A DNA stretch of 41,565 nucleotides, from positions 33,648 through 75,212 of the forward strand of contig FLQS01000027.1 in assembly GCA_900078375.1 (NCBI GenBank). The letters run 5' to 3'. Below, piece after piece: positions 13,908 through 21,220 of this stretch. Under the pieces are notes generated by a model. That model was given only the letters and a program-made list of their open reading frames with translations, ran no database searches and was not told where the DNA came from. Position 1 is the first letter of the stretch; the number at the start of each line of letters is the position of its first letter. This DNA comes from an uncultured Mycobacterium sp. (GTDB taxonomy: Bacteria > Actinomycetota > Actinomycetes > Mycobacteriales > Mycobacteriaceae). A program made the position numbers and the translations under genes.

Positions 13908-14656
13908 CGGGGTGCCATCCGGATCGCGCCATCCAGGCGGATCACTTCGCCGTTGAGCATCGGATTCTCGACGATGTGCGTCGCCAGGGCGCCGTATTCG
14001 TCGGGGTCGCCGAGCCGGGCCGGGTGCGGCACCTGCTGGCCGAGGGAGCGCTGCGCCTCTTCGGGCAGCGAGCCCAGCAGCGGCGTCTTGAACAGGCCCG
14101 GCGCGATGGTGACGACGCGGATGAGCTCGCGGGCCAGGTCGCGGGCGATCGGCAGGGTCATGCCGACCACGCCACCCTTGGACGCCGAGTAGGCGGCTTG
14201 ACCAATCTGGCCATCGAACGCGGCCACCGACGCGGTGTTGATGATGACGCCGCGCTCTTCACCGAGCGGTTCGGTCTTCGCGATCCGCTCAGCGGCCAGC
14301 CGCAGCACGTTGAAGGTGCCGATCAGGTTGACCTGGACAACGGCGTTGAACCAGTCCAGCGGGAAAGGCCCATCCTTGCCAAGCGTCTTAACGGCGTTGC
14401 CGATACCGGCGCAGTTGACGTTGATGCGCAGCGGCCCAAGCTCTTCGGCGAGGTCGAGGGCGGCCGAGACCGACTCCGGGTCGGTGACGTTGGCCTGTGC
14501 GAAGCGGGCGCGTGGGCCGAGTTCGGCCACCACCTCTTCACCCTTGAGGTCGATCACCACCACCGATGCGCCCCTGCCGAGCAGGCGCTTGGCGGTGGCC
14601 AGGCCCAGGCCCGAGGCACCGCCGGTGACGACGGCTACGGCGTCCTTGATCTCCAC
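13904..14656 (-). CDS. short-chain dehydrogenase, 3-hydroxyacyl-CoA dehydrogenase type 2-like (Rv1144-like)
   Basis: The 250-residue classical SDR has the cofactor motif TGGASGLG (residues 11-18), the NAD-selecting Asp of VVVIDLKG, NCAGIG (81-86), Ser143, Tyr156 and Lys160 (YSASK). The sequence has the look of the human HSD17B10 type, which oxidises branched 3-hydroxyacyl-CoA such as 2-methyl-3-hydroxybutyryl-CoA. That would fit next to alpha-methylacyl-CoA racemase, as methyl-branched or sterol side chains need both. GTG 14656 was chosen for its AGAGGA site upstream. It lies 44 bases after the mcr gene and overlaps the flavoprotein gene by four bases. Confidence 0.9.
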   Translation of the reverse strand: MEIKDAVAVVTGGASGLGLATAKRLLGRGASVVVIDLKGEEVVAELGPRARFAQANVTDPESVSAALDLAEELGPLRINVNCAGIGNAVKTLGKDGPFPLDWFNAVVQVNLIGTFNVLRLAAERIAKTEPLGEERGVIINTASVAAFDGQIGQAAYSASKGGVVGMTLPIARDLARELIRVVTIAPGLFKTPLLGSLPEEAQRSLGQQVPHPARLGDPDEYGALATHIVENPMLNGEVIRLDGAIRMAPR

Positions 14657-14680
14657 GAATCGTTTTCCTCTCGCTAGTCG

Positions 14681-14694
14681 ACCTACTGGTTGGT
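14681..14694. promoter_or_regulatory. possible operator in the mcr-SDR gap
   Basis: ACCTACTGGTTGGT is an imperfect palindrome (ACCnAC..GTnGGT, 5 of 7 pairs) in the 44-base gap upstream of the SDR gene. It could be a TetR-type site controlling the SDR and flavoprotein genes apart from mcr. This is weak evidence. Confidence 0.25.
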
Positions 14695-14700
14695 TGGGGA

Positions 14701-15786
14701 CTATACCCAGTCCCTCAGCACTGCTTCGTTGTCGGCTCCCGGGACGCCGGGTGCGTTCGGCGCATCGAGAACGGTCCGGGAGAACCGGGGGGCCGGCGCC
14801 GGGAACGTCGAGCCCTGCTCGGTGTAGAAGGTATCGCGCTCGGTGTTGTGCGCCTCGGCGTCCACTTCGGCGAACGACAGCACCGGAGTGCAGCAGGCAT
14901 CGCTGGTGGCGAACACCTTGGTCCAGTGGTCGCGGTCATGGGCGGCGAAGGCCTGTGTGAGCACCGCTCGCAGTTCCGGCCAGCGGGTGATGTCGTTCTG
15001 ATCGGGCAGGTCCGCGGCGTTCAGGCCCAACTTCTCCAGCAGCTCGGCGTAGAACTGCGGTTCGATCGCGCCGACCGCGACGTAGCGGCCGTCGGAGCAT
15101 TCGTAGGTGTCGTAATACGGCGCGCCGGTGTCGAGCATGTTCGTGCCGCGCACGTCGCCCCACATGCCCATGTGGCGGAAGGCCCACATCATCGTGGCCA
15201 GCACGCTGGAACCGTCGACCATCGCGGCGTCGATCACCTGGCCCTTGCCGGAGCGCTCCCGCTCCCACAGCGCAGACAGGATCCCGACCAGCAGGAACAT
15301 CGAACCGCCGCCGAAGTCACCGGCCAGGTTCAGCGGCGGGACGGGCCGCTCGTTGACCCGGCCGACGGCGTGCAGGATGCCGTTGAGCGAGATGTAGTTG
15401 ATGTCATGGCCGGCCTGCTGGCTGCGCGGACCGGTCTGTCCCCAGCCGGTCATCCGGCCATAGATCAGCCGCTCGTTGACCTTCGCGCAGTCCTCCGGGC
15501 CCAGCCCGAGACGCTCGGTGACACCGGGCCGGAAGCCCTCGATGAGCACGTCGGCCTTCGCGATGAGGCCGAGCACCATGTCGCGGTCGGCTGGGTCTTT
15601 GAGGTTCGCGCCCACCGAGCGACGGTTGCGCAGCAGGTAGTCGTTGCTGGGGGTCCCGGCGCCCTTGCCGAGTCGATCGATGCGGACGACGTCGGCGCCG
15701 AGGTCACCGAGGATCATCGCGGCATGCGGACCCGGGCCGATACCGGCCAATTCGACAACGCGCAAACCGTGTAGTGGTCCGGCCAT
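14701..15786 (-). CDS. mcr: alpha-methylacyl-CoA racemase (CaiB/BaiF family)
   Basis: The 361-residue enzyme interconverts (2R)- and (2S)-methyl-branched acyl-CoA so that beta-oxidation of branched fatty acids and sterol side chains can proceed. The catalytic residues known from M. tuberculosis MCR (His126, Asp156, Glu241) are present here as His127 (AGHDINY), Asp157 (LAGDFGGG) and Glu242 (GAIEPQF). This argues for racemase rather than CoA-transferase. The N-terminal MAGPLHGLRVVELAGIGPGP is typical of the family. ATG 15786 follows GGAGGG at a good distance. It is divergent from the enoyl-CoA hydratase-like gene and heads the SDR-flavoprotein run. Confidence 0.93.
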   Translation of the reverse strand: MAGPLHGLRVVELAGIGPGPHAAMILGDLGADVVRIDRLGKGAGTPSNDYLLRNRRSVGANLKDPADRDMVLGLIAKADVLIEGFRPGVTERLGLGPEDCAKVNERLIYGRMTGWGQTGPRSQQAGHDINYISLNGILHAVGRVNERPVPPLNLAGDFGGGSMFLLVGILSALWERERSGKGQVIDAAMVDGSSVLATMMWAFRHMGMWGDVRGTNMLDTGAPYYDTYECSDGRYVAVGAIEPQFYAELLEKLGLNAADLPDQNDITRWPELRAVLTQAFAAHDRDHWTKVFATSDACCTPVLSFAEVDAEAHNTERDTFYTEQGSTFPAPAPRFSRTVLDAPNAPGVPGADNEAVLRDWV

Positions 15787-15872
15787 AGCTGTCTACCCTC
15801 CAGTTGATTGATCGCCGCCTTAACTATTTACACCTGGGCTGGCCCGGCGCGGGCTGCGCCCCCATCGCGGCC

Positions 15873-15878
15873 TAAGGT
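15873..15878 (+). promoter_or_regulatory. -10 hexamer, leaderless start of enoyl-CoA hydratase-like gene
   Basis: TAAGGT on the plus strand, 6 bases before ATG 15885. Confidence 0.5.
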
Positions 15879-15884
15879 GCAGCC

Positions 15885-16691
15885 ATGACGACCATCGACG
15901 CTTACCCCGGTATCCCGGAATTGAACGTGTCGCTCGACGGCGGACTACTGACGGTGACGCTGAATCGGCCGGACAGTCTGAACTCACTGAACTCGGCGAT
16001 GCTGCGCGCGCTGGCCGATGTCTTGGCCCACGCGGCCGACGACCCGGCCGTGCGGGTGGTGCGGCTCGGCGGGGCCGGGCGGGGGTTCAGCTCGGGTGCG
16101 GGCATCAGTGCGGAGGACCAGTCCGACCGCAGGCCGGATACGCCCGACGAGGTGCTCACCGAGGCCAACCGCGCGGTGCAGACGATCGTGGGCCTCCCCA
16201 AGCCAGTGGTCGCGGTGGTGCAGGGCCCGACGGCCGGGGTCGGGGTGTCGCTCGCGCTGGCCTGCGACATCGTATTGGCTTCAGAAAAGGCGTTTTTCCT
16301 GTTGGCGTTCACCAAGATCGGGCTGATGCCCGACGGTGGGGCCTCGGCGTTGGTGGCCGCGTCCATCGGCCGGGCCCGCGCGATGAAAATGGCGCTTCTG
16401 GCCGAACGTGTTTCGGCCGCCGAGGCGCTGAGCAGCGGGCTTGTCAGTGCGGTGTATCCGGCCGACGAGCTGGAGGCCGGCGTGGCGGCGGTGATCGACA
16501 AGCTGGCGTCCGGCCCAGCCGTCGCACTACGCAAGACCAAGCAGGCGATCAACGCGGCGACGCTGACCGAACTCGACGCCGCGATCGGCCGGGAGAGCGA
16601 AGGCCAGCTGATCCTGTTGGGAACGAAGGATTTTCGCGAGGGCACCAAGGCGTTCCAGGAGCACCGCTCCCCCACCTTCACTGACAGTTAG
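15885..16691 (+). CDS. enoyl-CoA hydratase/isomerase family protein (EchA10-like)
   Basis: The 268-residue crotonase-fold protein has the oxyanion-hole regions GRGFSSGAGI (residues 66-75) and GPTAGVGVSLALACD (114-128). The two glutamates used by hydratases are missing (Ser122 and a Phe142 region), while Asp150 in GLMPDGG matches the acid of PaaG-type isomerases. It is therefore more likely an enoyl-CoA isomerase or a specialised crotonase than a plain hydratase. The position divergent from mcr matches Rv1142c in M. tuberculosis (recalled). A leaderless -10 box precedes the ATG. Confidence 0.87.
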   Translation: MTTIDAYPGIPELNVSLDGGLLTVTLNRPDSLNSLNSAMLRALADVLAHAADDPAVRVVRLGGAGRGFSSGAGISAEDQSDRRPDTPDEVLTEANRAVQTIVGLPKPVVAVVQGPTAGVGVSLALACDIVLASEKAFFLLAFTKIGLMPDGGASALVAASIGRARAMKMALLAERVSAAEALSSGLVSAVYPADELEAGVAAVIDKLASGPAVALRKTKQAINAATLTELDAAIGRESEGQLILLGTKDFREGTKAFQEHRSPTFTDS

Positions 16692-16732
16692 ACGGCGCAC
16701 GGGCCTGGGCGCCCCCACTGTGCACTTTTCCA

Positions 16733-16762
16733 AAACGTGATATCACCGGCGATATCGCGTTT
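16733..16762 (+). terminator. 12-bp hairpin after the enoyl-CoA hydratase-like gene
   Basis: AAACGTGATATC (16733-16744) pairs with GATATCGCGTTT (16751-16762) around a 6-base loop, allowing one G-U pair. It ends in TTT. The symmetric GATATC cores could alternatively be a protein site before the HicB-like gene. Confidence 0.5.
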
Positions 16763-16828
16763 CTGAAAACCCACCCACCCTAGACAGAGCCGCGTCGCAA
16801 TGTCGGACCGCATCGCCATCATGAGGCG

Positions 16829-17178
16829 ATGATCTACTACACCTACCGCGCGGAGTGGTCAGACCAATATTGCCAATACGTCGGCCTGTGCCTGGAATTC
16901 AAGGGCCGTTTTGCGGTGGCCCTGACACCACACGAAGCGATCGAACGCGTCGGGCGCATGGTCGGGAGCTCGAGGAACTGGCCGACCTCGGCATGGATCC
17001 CCCACCCTCGCTCACCGACCACCGCTACAGCGGGAATTTCGCGGTGCGCACCTCGCGCGTCCTGCATGAGCGGCTCACCGTCGAGGCTGCGGAACAAGGC
17101 GTCTCATTGAACCAGTGGGTCAGCTACAAGCTGGCCGGCCGTCCGGTGCCCAACCCGCTCGACGAGCTCTTTCTCTGA
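16829..17178 (+). pseudogene. HicB-family antitoxin-like gene with a frameshift
   Basis: The first frame from ATG 16829 reads MIYYTYRAEWSDQYCQYVGL and on to HEAIERVGRMV, the HicB-type N-terminal domain of solitary mycobacterial HicB proteins. After about position 16962 the homology moves to another frame, reading RELEELADLGMDPPPSLTDH, YSGNFAVRTS, AAEQGVSLNQWVSYKLAG and ending at TGA 17176-17178. That is the expected ribbon-helix-helix C-terminal part. One lost base between 16962 and 16963 explains the break. The intact product would be about 116 residues. No HicA toxin gene is seen in 16692-16828 or downstream. It could be a true pseudogene or a sequencing error. Confidence 0.75.
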
Positions 17179-17227
17179 GCCGAAAATCGTTGGACGTGGC
17201 CCCGTTCGGTCAGCGACCATCGATGTC

Positions 17228-18514
17228 ATGAGTACGCCCTGCGAGTTCGACGAGCCGGTGAAGACCACTGGCCGTTGGCGCGTGCTCGCGCCCTTCAGAT
17301 ACCGCGAATTCCGTCTGCTCATCACCGCGATGTCGCTGTTCCTCTTCGCCGAGGGCATGTGGACCGTCGTGATGGCCCTGCAGGTCATCGCGCTGGCCGA
17401 CGATCCTGCCGCACTCTCGCTGGTCGCCGCCTGCCTCGCCGGCGGCATGCTGGCCTTCATCCTGGTCGGCGGTATCGTGGCCGACCGCGTTCCGCAGCGC
17501 GCCGTCATCATCGCCGTCGAGGCCGCCAACGCCGCCGCGACCGGCGCGGTCGCCGTCCTGGGCTTACTCGGCGAGCTCCGGCTATGGCATATGGCTGTTG
17601 CCGCAACGGTTCTCGGCATCGGCGCGGCCTTCTTCTTCCCGGCCTACAACGCCTATCTGCCGCGGATCCTGCCTGCTGAACACCTGCTGGCCGCCAACGG
17701 CGTTGAGGGCGCGGTCCGTCCGACCCTGCAGCAGGCCATCGGCCCCGCCGTGGCCGGCGTCCTGGTAGGACTCACCTTTCCGGCGCTGGGCTCGGTGACG
17801 GTGACCGTGCTGATGGTGATCGGACTGATCCTGCTGTTGGCGATGCACCCGGGTCATGGCGAGCACATCGTGATGACCGTCGAGCGCGAGAAGCCCCATG
17901 TGCTCACCGATCTGCGCGACGGCCTGCGCTTTGTGGTGCACACCCCGTGGCTGCGCTGGACGCTGCTGTTCGCCAGCACCTGGGTATTCCTGGCGCTCGG
18001 TCCGATCGAAGTGCTGCTGCCGTTCATCGCCCGCGACCGGTTCGCGAACGGCGAGCAGGTGTATGGCCTCATGCTCGCCGCGTTCGGGGTGGGCAGTGCG
18101 GTAGGCGCAGTCATCGTGTCCTCACGGCCGCTGCCACGGCGCTACCTCACCGTGATGATGACGATGTGGGGCGCGGGTTCGCTGCCGTTCGTGATTGTGG
18201 GTACGACGTCCTCGCTGCCGCTGATGCTGGTCGCGCTGTTCGTCATCGGTCTCGCCGAAGGGGCCGGCGTCATCTGGGGCACGCTACTGCAGCGGCGGGT
18301 ACCGCGGCAGATGCTGGGCCGGGTGTCGAGCCTGGACTTCTTCGTCTCGCTGGCGTTCATGCCCGTGTCGATGGCAGTCGCCGGCCCACTGTCGAAGGTG
18401 GTTCCGGTGGAAGTCATCTTCGCCGTGACCGGCATCGCACCAGTACTGCTCGCCGCGATCGCGCTCATCGCGGCACGCATGCCCCGCGACGAAATCGCCC
18501 ATCCGCTCAGTTAG
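17228..18514 (+). CDS. MFS transporter, EntS/MFS_3-like exporter
   Basis: The 428-residue membrane protein has 12 predicted helices and an N-terminal RYREFRLLITAMSLFLFAEGMW, typical of the MFS_3 (DUF894) group, which includes siderophore and macrolide exporters. The signature loop is GGIVADRVPQRAVII (about residues 78-92). Exported substrate unknown. The ATG at 17228 has no clear ribosome binding site; GACCAT 7 bases earlier is only a weak -10 match. The gene is convergent with the CPBP gene and ends in a region of tandem duplication. Confidence 0.87.
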   Translation: MSTPCEFDEPVKTTGRWRVLAPFRYREFRLLITAMSLFLFAEGMWTVVMALQVIALADDPAALSLVAACLAGGMLAFILVGGIVADRVPQRAVIIAVEAANAAATGAVAVLGLLGELRLWHMAVAATVLGIGAAFFFPAYNAYLPRILPAEHLLAANGVEGAVRPTLQQAIGPAVAGVLVGLTFPALGSVTVTVLMVIGLILLLAMHPGHGEHIVMTVEREKPHVLTDLRDGLRFVVHTPWLRWTLLFASTWVFLALGPIEVLLPFIARDRFANGEQVYGLMLAAFGVGSAVGAVIVSSRPLPRRYLTVMMTMWGAGSLPFVIVGTTSSLPLMLVALFVIGLAEGAGVIWGTLLQRRVPRQMLGRVSSLDFFVSLAFMPVSMAVAGPLSKVVPVEVIFAVTGIAPVLLAAIALIAARMPRDEIAHPLS

Positions 18515-18561
18515 TTGAAGCCGAGAATCGGCGGCGTTAATTGACGCCGAACATCGGCGGC
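18515..18561. repeat. 26-bp tandem duplication of the CPBP gene 3' end
   Basis: Two 21-base segments, 18515-18535 and 18541-18561, match at 18 positions with a 26-bp period. On the minus strand the genuine end encodes LPPMFGVN and a stop, and the extra copy would encode TPPILGFN and a stop in another frame. Confidence 0.75.
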
Positions 18562-19235
18562 AGTGCCAGCACCATGATCAGCCCCCACACCACGTGGGTC
18601 AGGACTGGTGCTAACACTCCGCCGGTGGCTCGGCGTTCGACGGCGCACACCGCGCCAAGGATGATTGCCGCGAAACCGAGCATCTGATTGCCGCTGGCAC
18701 AGGTCGCCAGGGTATAGAGCAGCGTGGAGATCACCACCGGATGAAACGTGCCCAGCGCGGTGTACAGCGCGCCCCGGAAGAACAGTTCCTCCGCGAAACC
18801 GTTCACCAGCGTGATCGCCACGACCAGCGCCAGGCTGCCGTGGTTGGCGTACTCCAGCACCCGGGTGATGCGCTCGGCCACCGGCTCGATCTCGCGGGCC
18901 ACCAACCCGCCGACCACGAAGGCACCCCCGAGCAGCAGACCGATCGTGATCCCGGTGAGCACCGGCCGTTGGTTGCGCCCGCGCCACCTGATAGCGCCCA
19001 AGTGCAACGGGCCCGACAGCCGCGCGCCCAAGGCCCACGTCGCCGCGAGCGCGAGCGTCAGCCAGTAGAACGTCGCATCGCCGGGCGTGCGGGTTAACGA
19101 AAGACCGAGTAGCACCGCACCGATGACCAGAACGACACACACCACGATGCGCCTGCGTCGGATAATCGACGGCCATTCCTGATGTGGCACAGCGGCATTG
19201 GTCACCACAGCGCGGACATCACCGAGTGTCGTCAA
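18537..19235 (-). CDS. CPBP-family intramembrane protease-like protein
   Basis: The 232-residue membrane protein has about seven hydrophobic segments and the CPBP/Abi motif 1 as EELFFRG (Glu149, Glu150, Arg154). Motif 2 (FxxxH) is not seen: the matching helix reads STLLYTLATCASGN with no histidine. Motif 3 retains His214 (LTHVVWG) but not the usual Asn or Asp. It may be an inactive or divergent member. Its gene start overlaps the stop of the NAD(P)-binding gene by four bases, so the two are co-transcribed. The family includes CAAX prenyl proteases and bacteriocin immunity proteins; no substrate is suggested here. Confidence 0.83.
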   Translation of the reverse strand: MTTLGDVRAVVTNAAVPHQEWPSIIRRRRIVVCVVLVIGAVLLGLSLTRTPGDATFYWLTLALAATWALGARLSGPLHLGAIRWRGRNQRPVLTGITIGLLLGGAFVVGGLVAREIEPVAERITRVLEYANHGSLALVVAITLVNGFAEELFFRGALYTALGTFHPVVISTLLYTLATCASGNQMLGFAAIILGAVCAVERRATGGVLAPVLTHVVWGLIMVLALPPMFGVN

Positions 19236-20374
19236 CGTGCTCGCACCTTCGCCAGCAGCAGATCCAGCCCGGTCCGCAGCACACCGGCCAGCGGACCGGG
19301 CATCGAATCGAGCAGCCCCAGCGCGGGCCGGGCGACTGCGGGCGTCACCGTCGCAGCCATCCGGCGCAGCTGCAGCGCATCTCCCCCGGCCCAGAGTGGA
19401 TCGCTGTCGGCGAGGTGATGCGGGTCGGCCAGCTCGTCGACCGGGCGCGGCCGTCGTCGGGACACTGCCGCGGCGACGGCGTCCTCGATGGCGGTGAGCC
19501 CACCCGGCGGATCGGGAACATGGTCACGTAAGACAGTGTCGGAGGCCGTCATCGGATGGTCCAGCGATTCGATGAGATCGGCCGCCAGCCCGGTCGGCAC
19601 CGGCACCGCGGCACCGGCCACCCGGCCGACGACGCTGCGGGGCACGATGTCGCGCATCGGCAACCCCGCGCGAAGCGAGCCCACCGCGTCCACGTAGGTC
19701 GACAACAGCTCGCGATAGGTGGTCCCGCCCGGTCCCGCGATATCGTACGCCCCAGCGGGCACGACGGCCGGGTCGGCCGCGGCCAGCAGGTAGTACAGCA
19801 CGTCGCGGATCGAGATCGGGTCGATGGCGTGATCGGCCCACGGCGGCAACGGGATTAGCCAGAATCGGTCGCCGACGTAGCGGACCATTTCGAAAGATGT
19901 CGACCCCGCTCCGATGATCACCGCCGCGCCGAGCCAGACCAGTTCGGCACCGCCCTCCACATTGAGCGCCGCGGCGACCTCGGCCCGGCCGGCCAGATGC
20001 TCGGAGAGCCTACCCGCGTAGGGCACGAACCCGCCGAGGTACACGATCCGCTTCACCCCGGCCACTGCTGCGGCAGCCGCGACATTCGCAGCGCCGACGT
20101 TGTCCCGCTCGCGGAAGCCGGGCTGGCCGATCCCGTGCACCAGGTAGTAGACGACATCGACCTGGCCGGCGACGGTGAACGCCGATTCGACCGAACTCGG
20201 ATCGGCGGCATCAAGGACGACCGCCGTCACCCGCTCACACCAGCCGAACCGACCCAGCTTCCCCGGGTCGCGGGTGGCGGCGACGACGTCGTGGCCGGCG
20301 TCGAGCAGCCCGGCCACCAGCCGGGAGCCGACGTATCCGGTGGCACCGGTGACCAGAATCCGCAGCGACTTCAC
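19232..20374 (-). CDS. NAD(P)-binding protein, atypical SDR / epimerase-like
   Basis: The 380-residue protein has a Rossmann motif GATGYVGSRL (from about residue 8), VVAATRDPGK for cofactor choice and a VYYLVHGIG segment. This matches NAD(P)H-binding atypical SDRs often annotated as NAD-dependent epimerase or NmrA-like. The C-terminal 130 residues are not recognised and may bind membrane or partner. GTG 20374 (VKSLRILVTGATG) was chosen because GATATT lies 6 bases upstream; an earlier start would add eleven residues without support. It leads a two-gene unit with the CPBP gene. Confidence 0.85.
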   Translation of the reverse strand: MKSLRILVTGATGYVGSRLVAGLLDAGHDVVAATRDPGKLGRFGWCERVTAVVLDAADPSSVESAFTVAGQVDVVYYLVHGIGQPGFRERDNVGAANVAAAAAVAGVKRIVYLGGFVPYAGRLSEHLAGRAEVAAALNVEGGAELVWLGAAVIIGAGSTSFEMVRYVGDRFWLIPLPPWADHAIDPISIRDVLYYLLAAADPAVVPAGAYDIAGPGGTTYRELLSTYVDAVGSLRAGLPMRDIVPRSVVGRVAGAAVPVPTGLAADLIESLDHPMTASDTVLRDHVPDPPGGLTAIEDAVAAAVSRRRPRPVDELADPHHLADSDPLWAGGDALQLRRMAATVTPAVARPALGLLDSMPGPLAGVLRTGLDLLLAKVRAR

Positions 20375-20380
20375 GCTAGG

Positions 20381-20386
20381 AATATC
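20381..20386 (-). promoter_or_regulatory. -10-like hexamer, leaderless start of NAD(P)-binding gene
   Basis: GATATT on the minus strand, 6 bases before GTG 20374. It departs from TANNNT in the first base. Confidence 0.4.
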
Positions 20387-20409
20387 GGCAATCTGGCGCC
20401 GGCGCAAAC

Positions 20410-20931
20410 CTAGTCAGGGTTGCGGTGCAGGTCGATGAGGTGTTCGTAGACCGCGGCGTTGAGGTTGTTGCCGTCCAACTCAGCGTCGGTCAGCTCGCGC
20501 CGGACCTTGGCCGGCACCCCGGCCACCAGCGACCGCGGCGGCACGACCATGCCCTGTGGCACCACCGCGCCGGCGCCCACGATCGACCCCGCTCCGATCA
20601 CCGCCCCGTTGAGCACGATCGCGCCCATCCCGACCAGGGACCCGTCCTCGACCGTGCAGCCATGCAGCACGGCGTTGTGCCCGACCGTCACGCCGGCACC
20701 GATCCGCGCCGGGAAGCCCGGGTCGACGTGCACAGTGGCGCCGTCCTGGATGTTGCTGCCCTCGCCGACGTCGATCCACTCGGCCTCGGCGCGCAGCGTC
20801 GCCGAGTACCAGACACTGGCCCGCGCCGCGAGCCGCACCTGACCGATCACCGCCGCATTGGGCGCGACCCAGGACTCGTCGTGCAAATCGGGAGAGTGTC
20901 CGCGCACGGACATGATCAGGGGTTCGGCCAT
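20410..20931 (-). CDS. gamma-carbonic-anhydrase-like left-handed beta-helix protein
   Basis: The 173-residue protein is built of hexapeptide repeats forming a left-handed beta helix, with QDGATVHVDPGFPARIGAGV, TVGHNAVLHGCTVEDGSLVG and GMGAIVLNGAVIG. The three histidine positions of gamma-class enzymes (HVD, GHN, LHG) are present, so zinc binding is possible. Related proteins are YrdA, PaaY and CaiE, and some lack carbonic anhydrase activity. ATG 20931 is 7 bases after TACGAT (20939-20944); its GTCGGCC spacer is the same as at the HhH-GPD gene. The longer upstream frame is not supported. Confidence 0.88.
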   Translation of the reverse strand: MAEPLIMSVRGHSPDLHDESWVAPNAAVIGQVRLAARASVWYSATLRAEAEWIDVGEGSNIQDGATVHVDPGFPARIGAGVTVGHNAVLHGCTVEDGSLVGMGAIVLNGAVIGAGSIVGAGAVVPQGMVVPPRSLVAGVPAKVRRELTDAELDGNNLNAAVYEHLIDLHRNPD

Positions 20932-20938
20932 GGCCGAC

Positions 20939-20944
20939 ATCGTA
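20939..20944 (-). promoter_or_regulatory. -10 hexamer, leaderless start of beta-helix protein gene
   Basis: TACGAT on the minus strand, 7 bases before ATG 20931. Confidence 0.5.
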
Positions 20945-21037
20945 GGCAGACGCCCGTCAGCTGCCTTGGAACACCTTGCGATCGCTCCACGGCGACATGC
21001 CAAGGCCACGCCGCAGATGGTGGCGAAGGTTCCCGCC

Positions 21038-21134
21038 CGAACCAGGCCGGCGCGGCCGTGGCGGCCTGGTTCGGCTGGCGGGCGCGCCAGCCAGGCCTCT
21101 GAGCTGCACATTCGCCGCCCGTTTTGAGGCTGGC
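21038..21134 (+). repeat. stacked hairpins upstream of the fasciclin gene
   Basis: CGAACCAGGCC (21038-21048) and GGCCTGGTTCG (21063-21073) form a perfect 11-bp stem. GGCTGGCG (21073-21080) and CGCCAGCC (21085-21092) form an 8-bp stem. GCCAGCC at 21086-21092 could instead pair with GGCTGGC at 21128-21134. The 289-base gap between the divergent genes (20932-21220) otherwise holds only the -10 box at 20939-20944 and the fasciclin gene's ribosome binding site. The role of the hairpins is unknown. Confidence 0.55.
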
Positions 21135-21220
21135 ACTTTGCGGCCAGTACGATTCACAGGGCGCAGCGGTAACGGGGACCCGCGATTCGCCGACTCCATA
21201 AAAAGAACTCAAGGAGCCAC

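Noticed and set aside
15787..15884. Search for a KstR-type box between mcr and the enoyl-CoA hydratase-like gene.
   Set aside because: No TNNAACNNGTTNNA match was seen.
16692..16828. Search for a HicA toxin gene before the HicB-like frame.
   Set aside because: Only a hairpin is present; no open frame of about 60 codons exists there or directly downstream.
18511..19176. A second minus-strand frame inside the CPBP gene ending TPPILGFN.
   Set aside because: The shared ending comes from the tandem duplication; the rest is a low-complexity Arg/Gly/Ala shadow.
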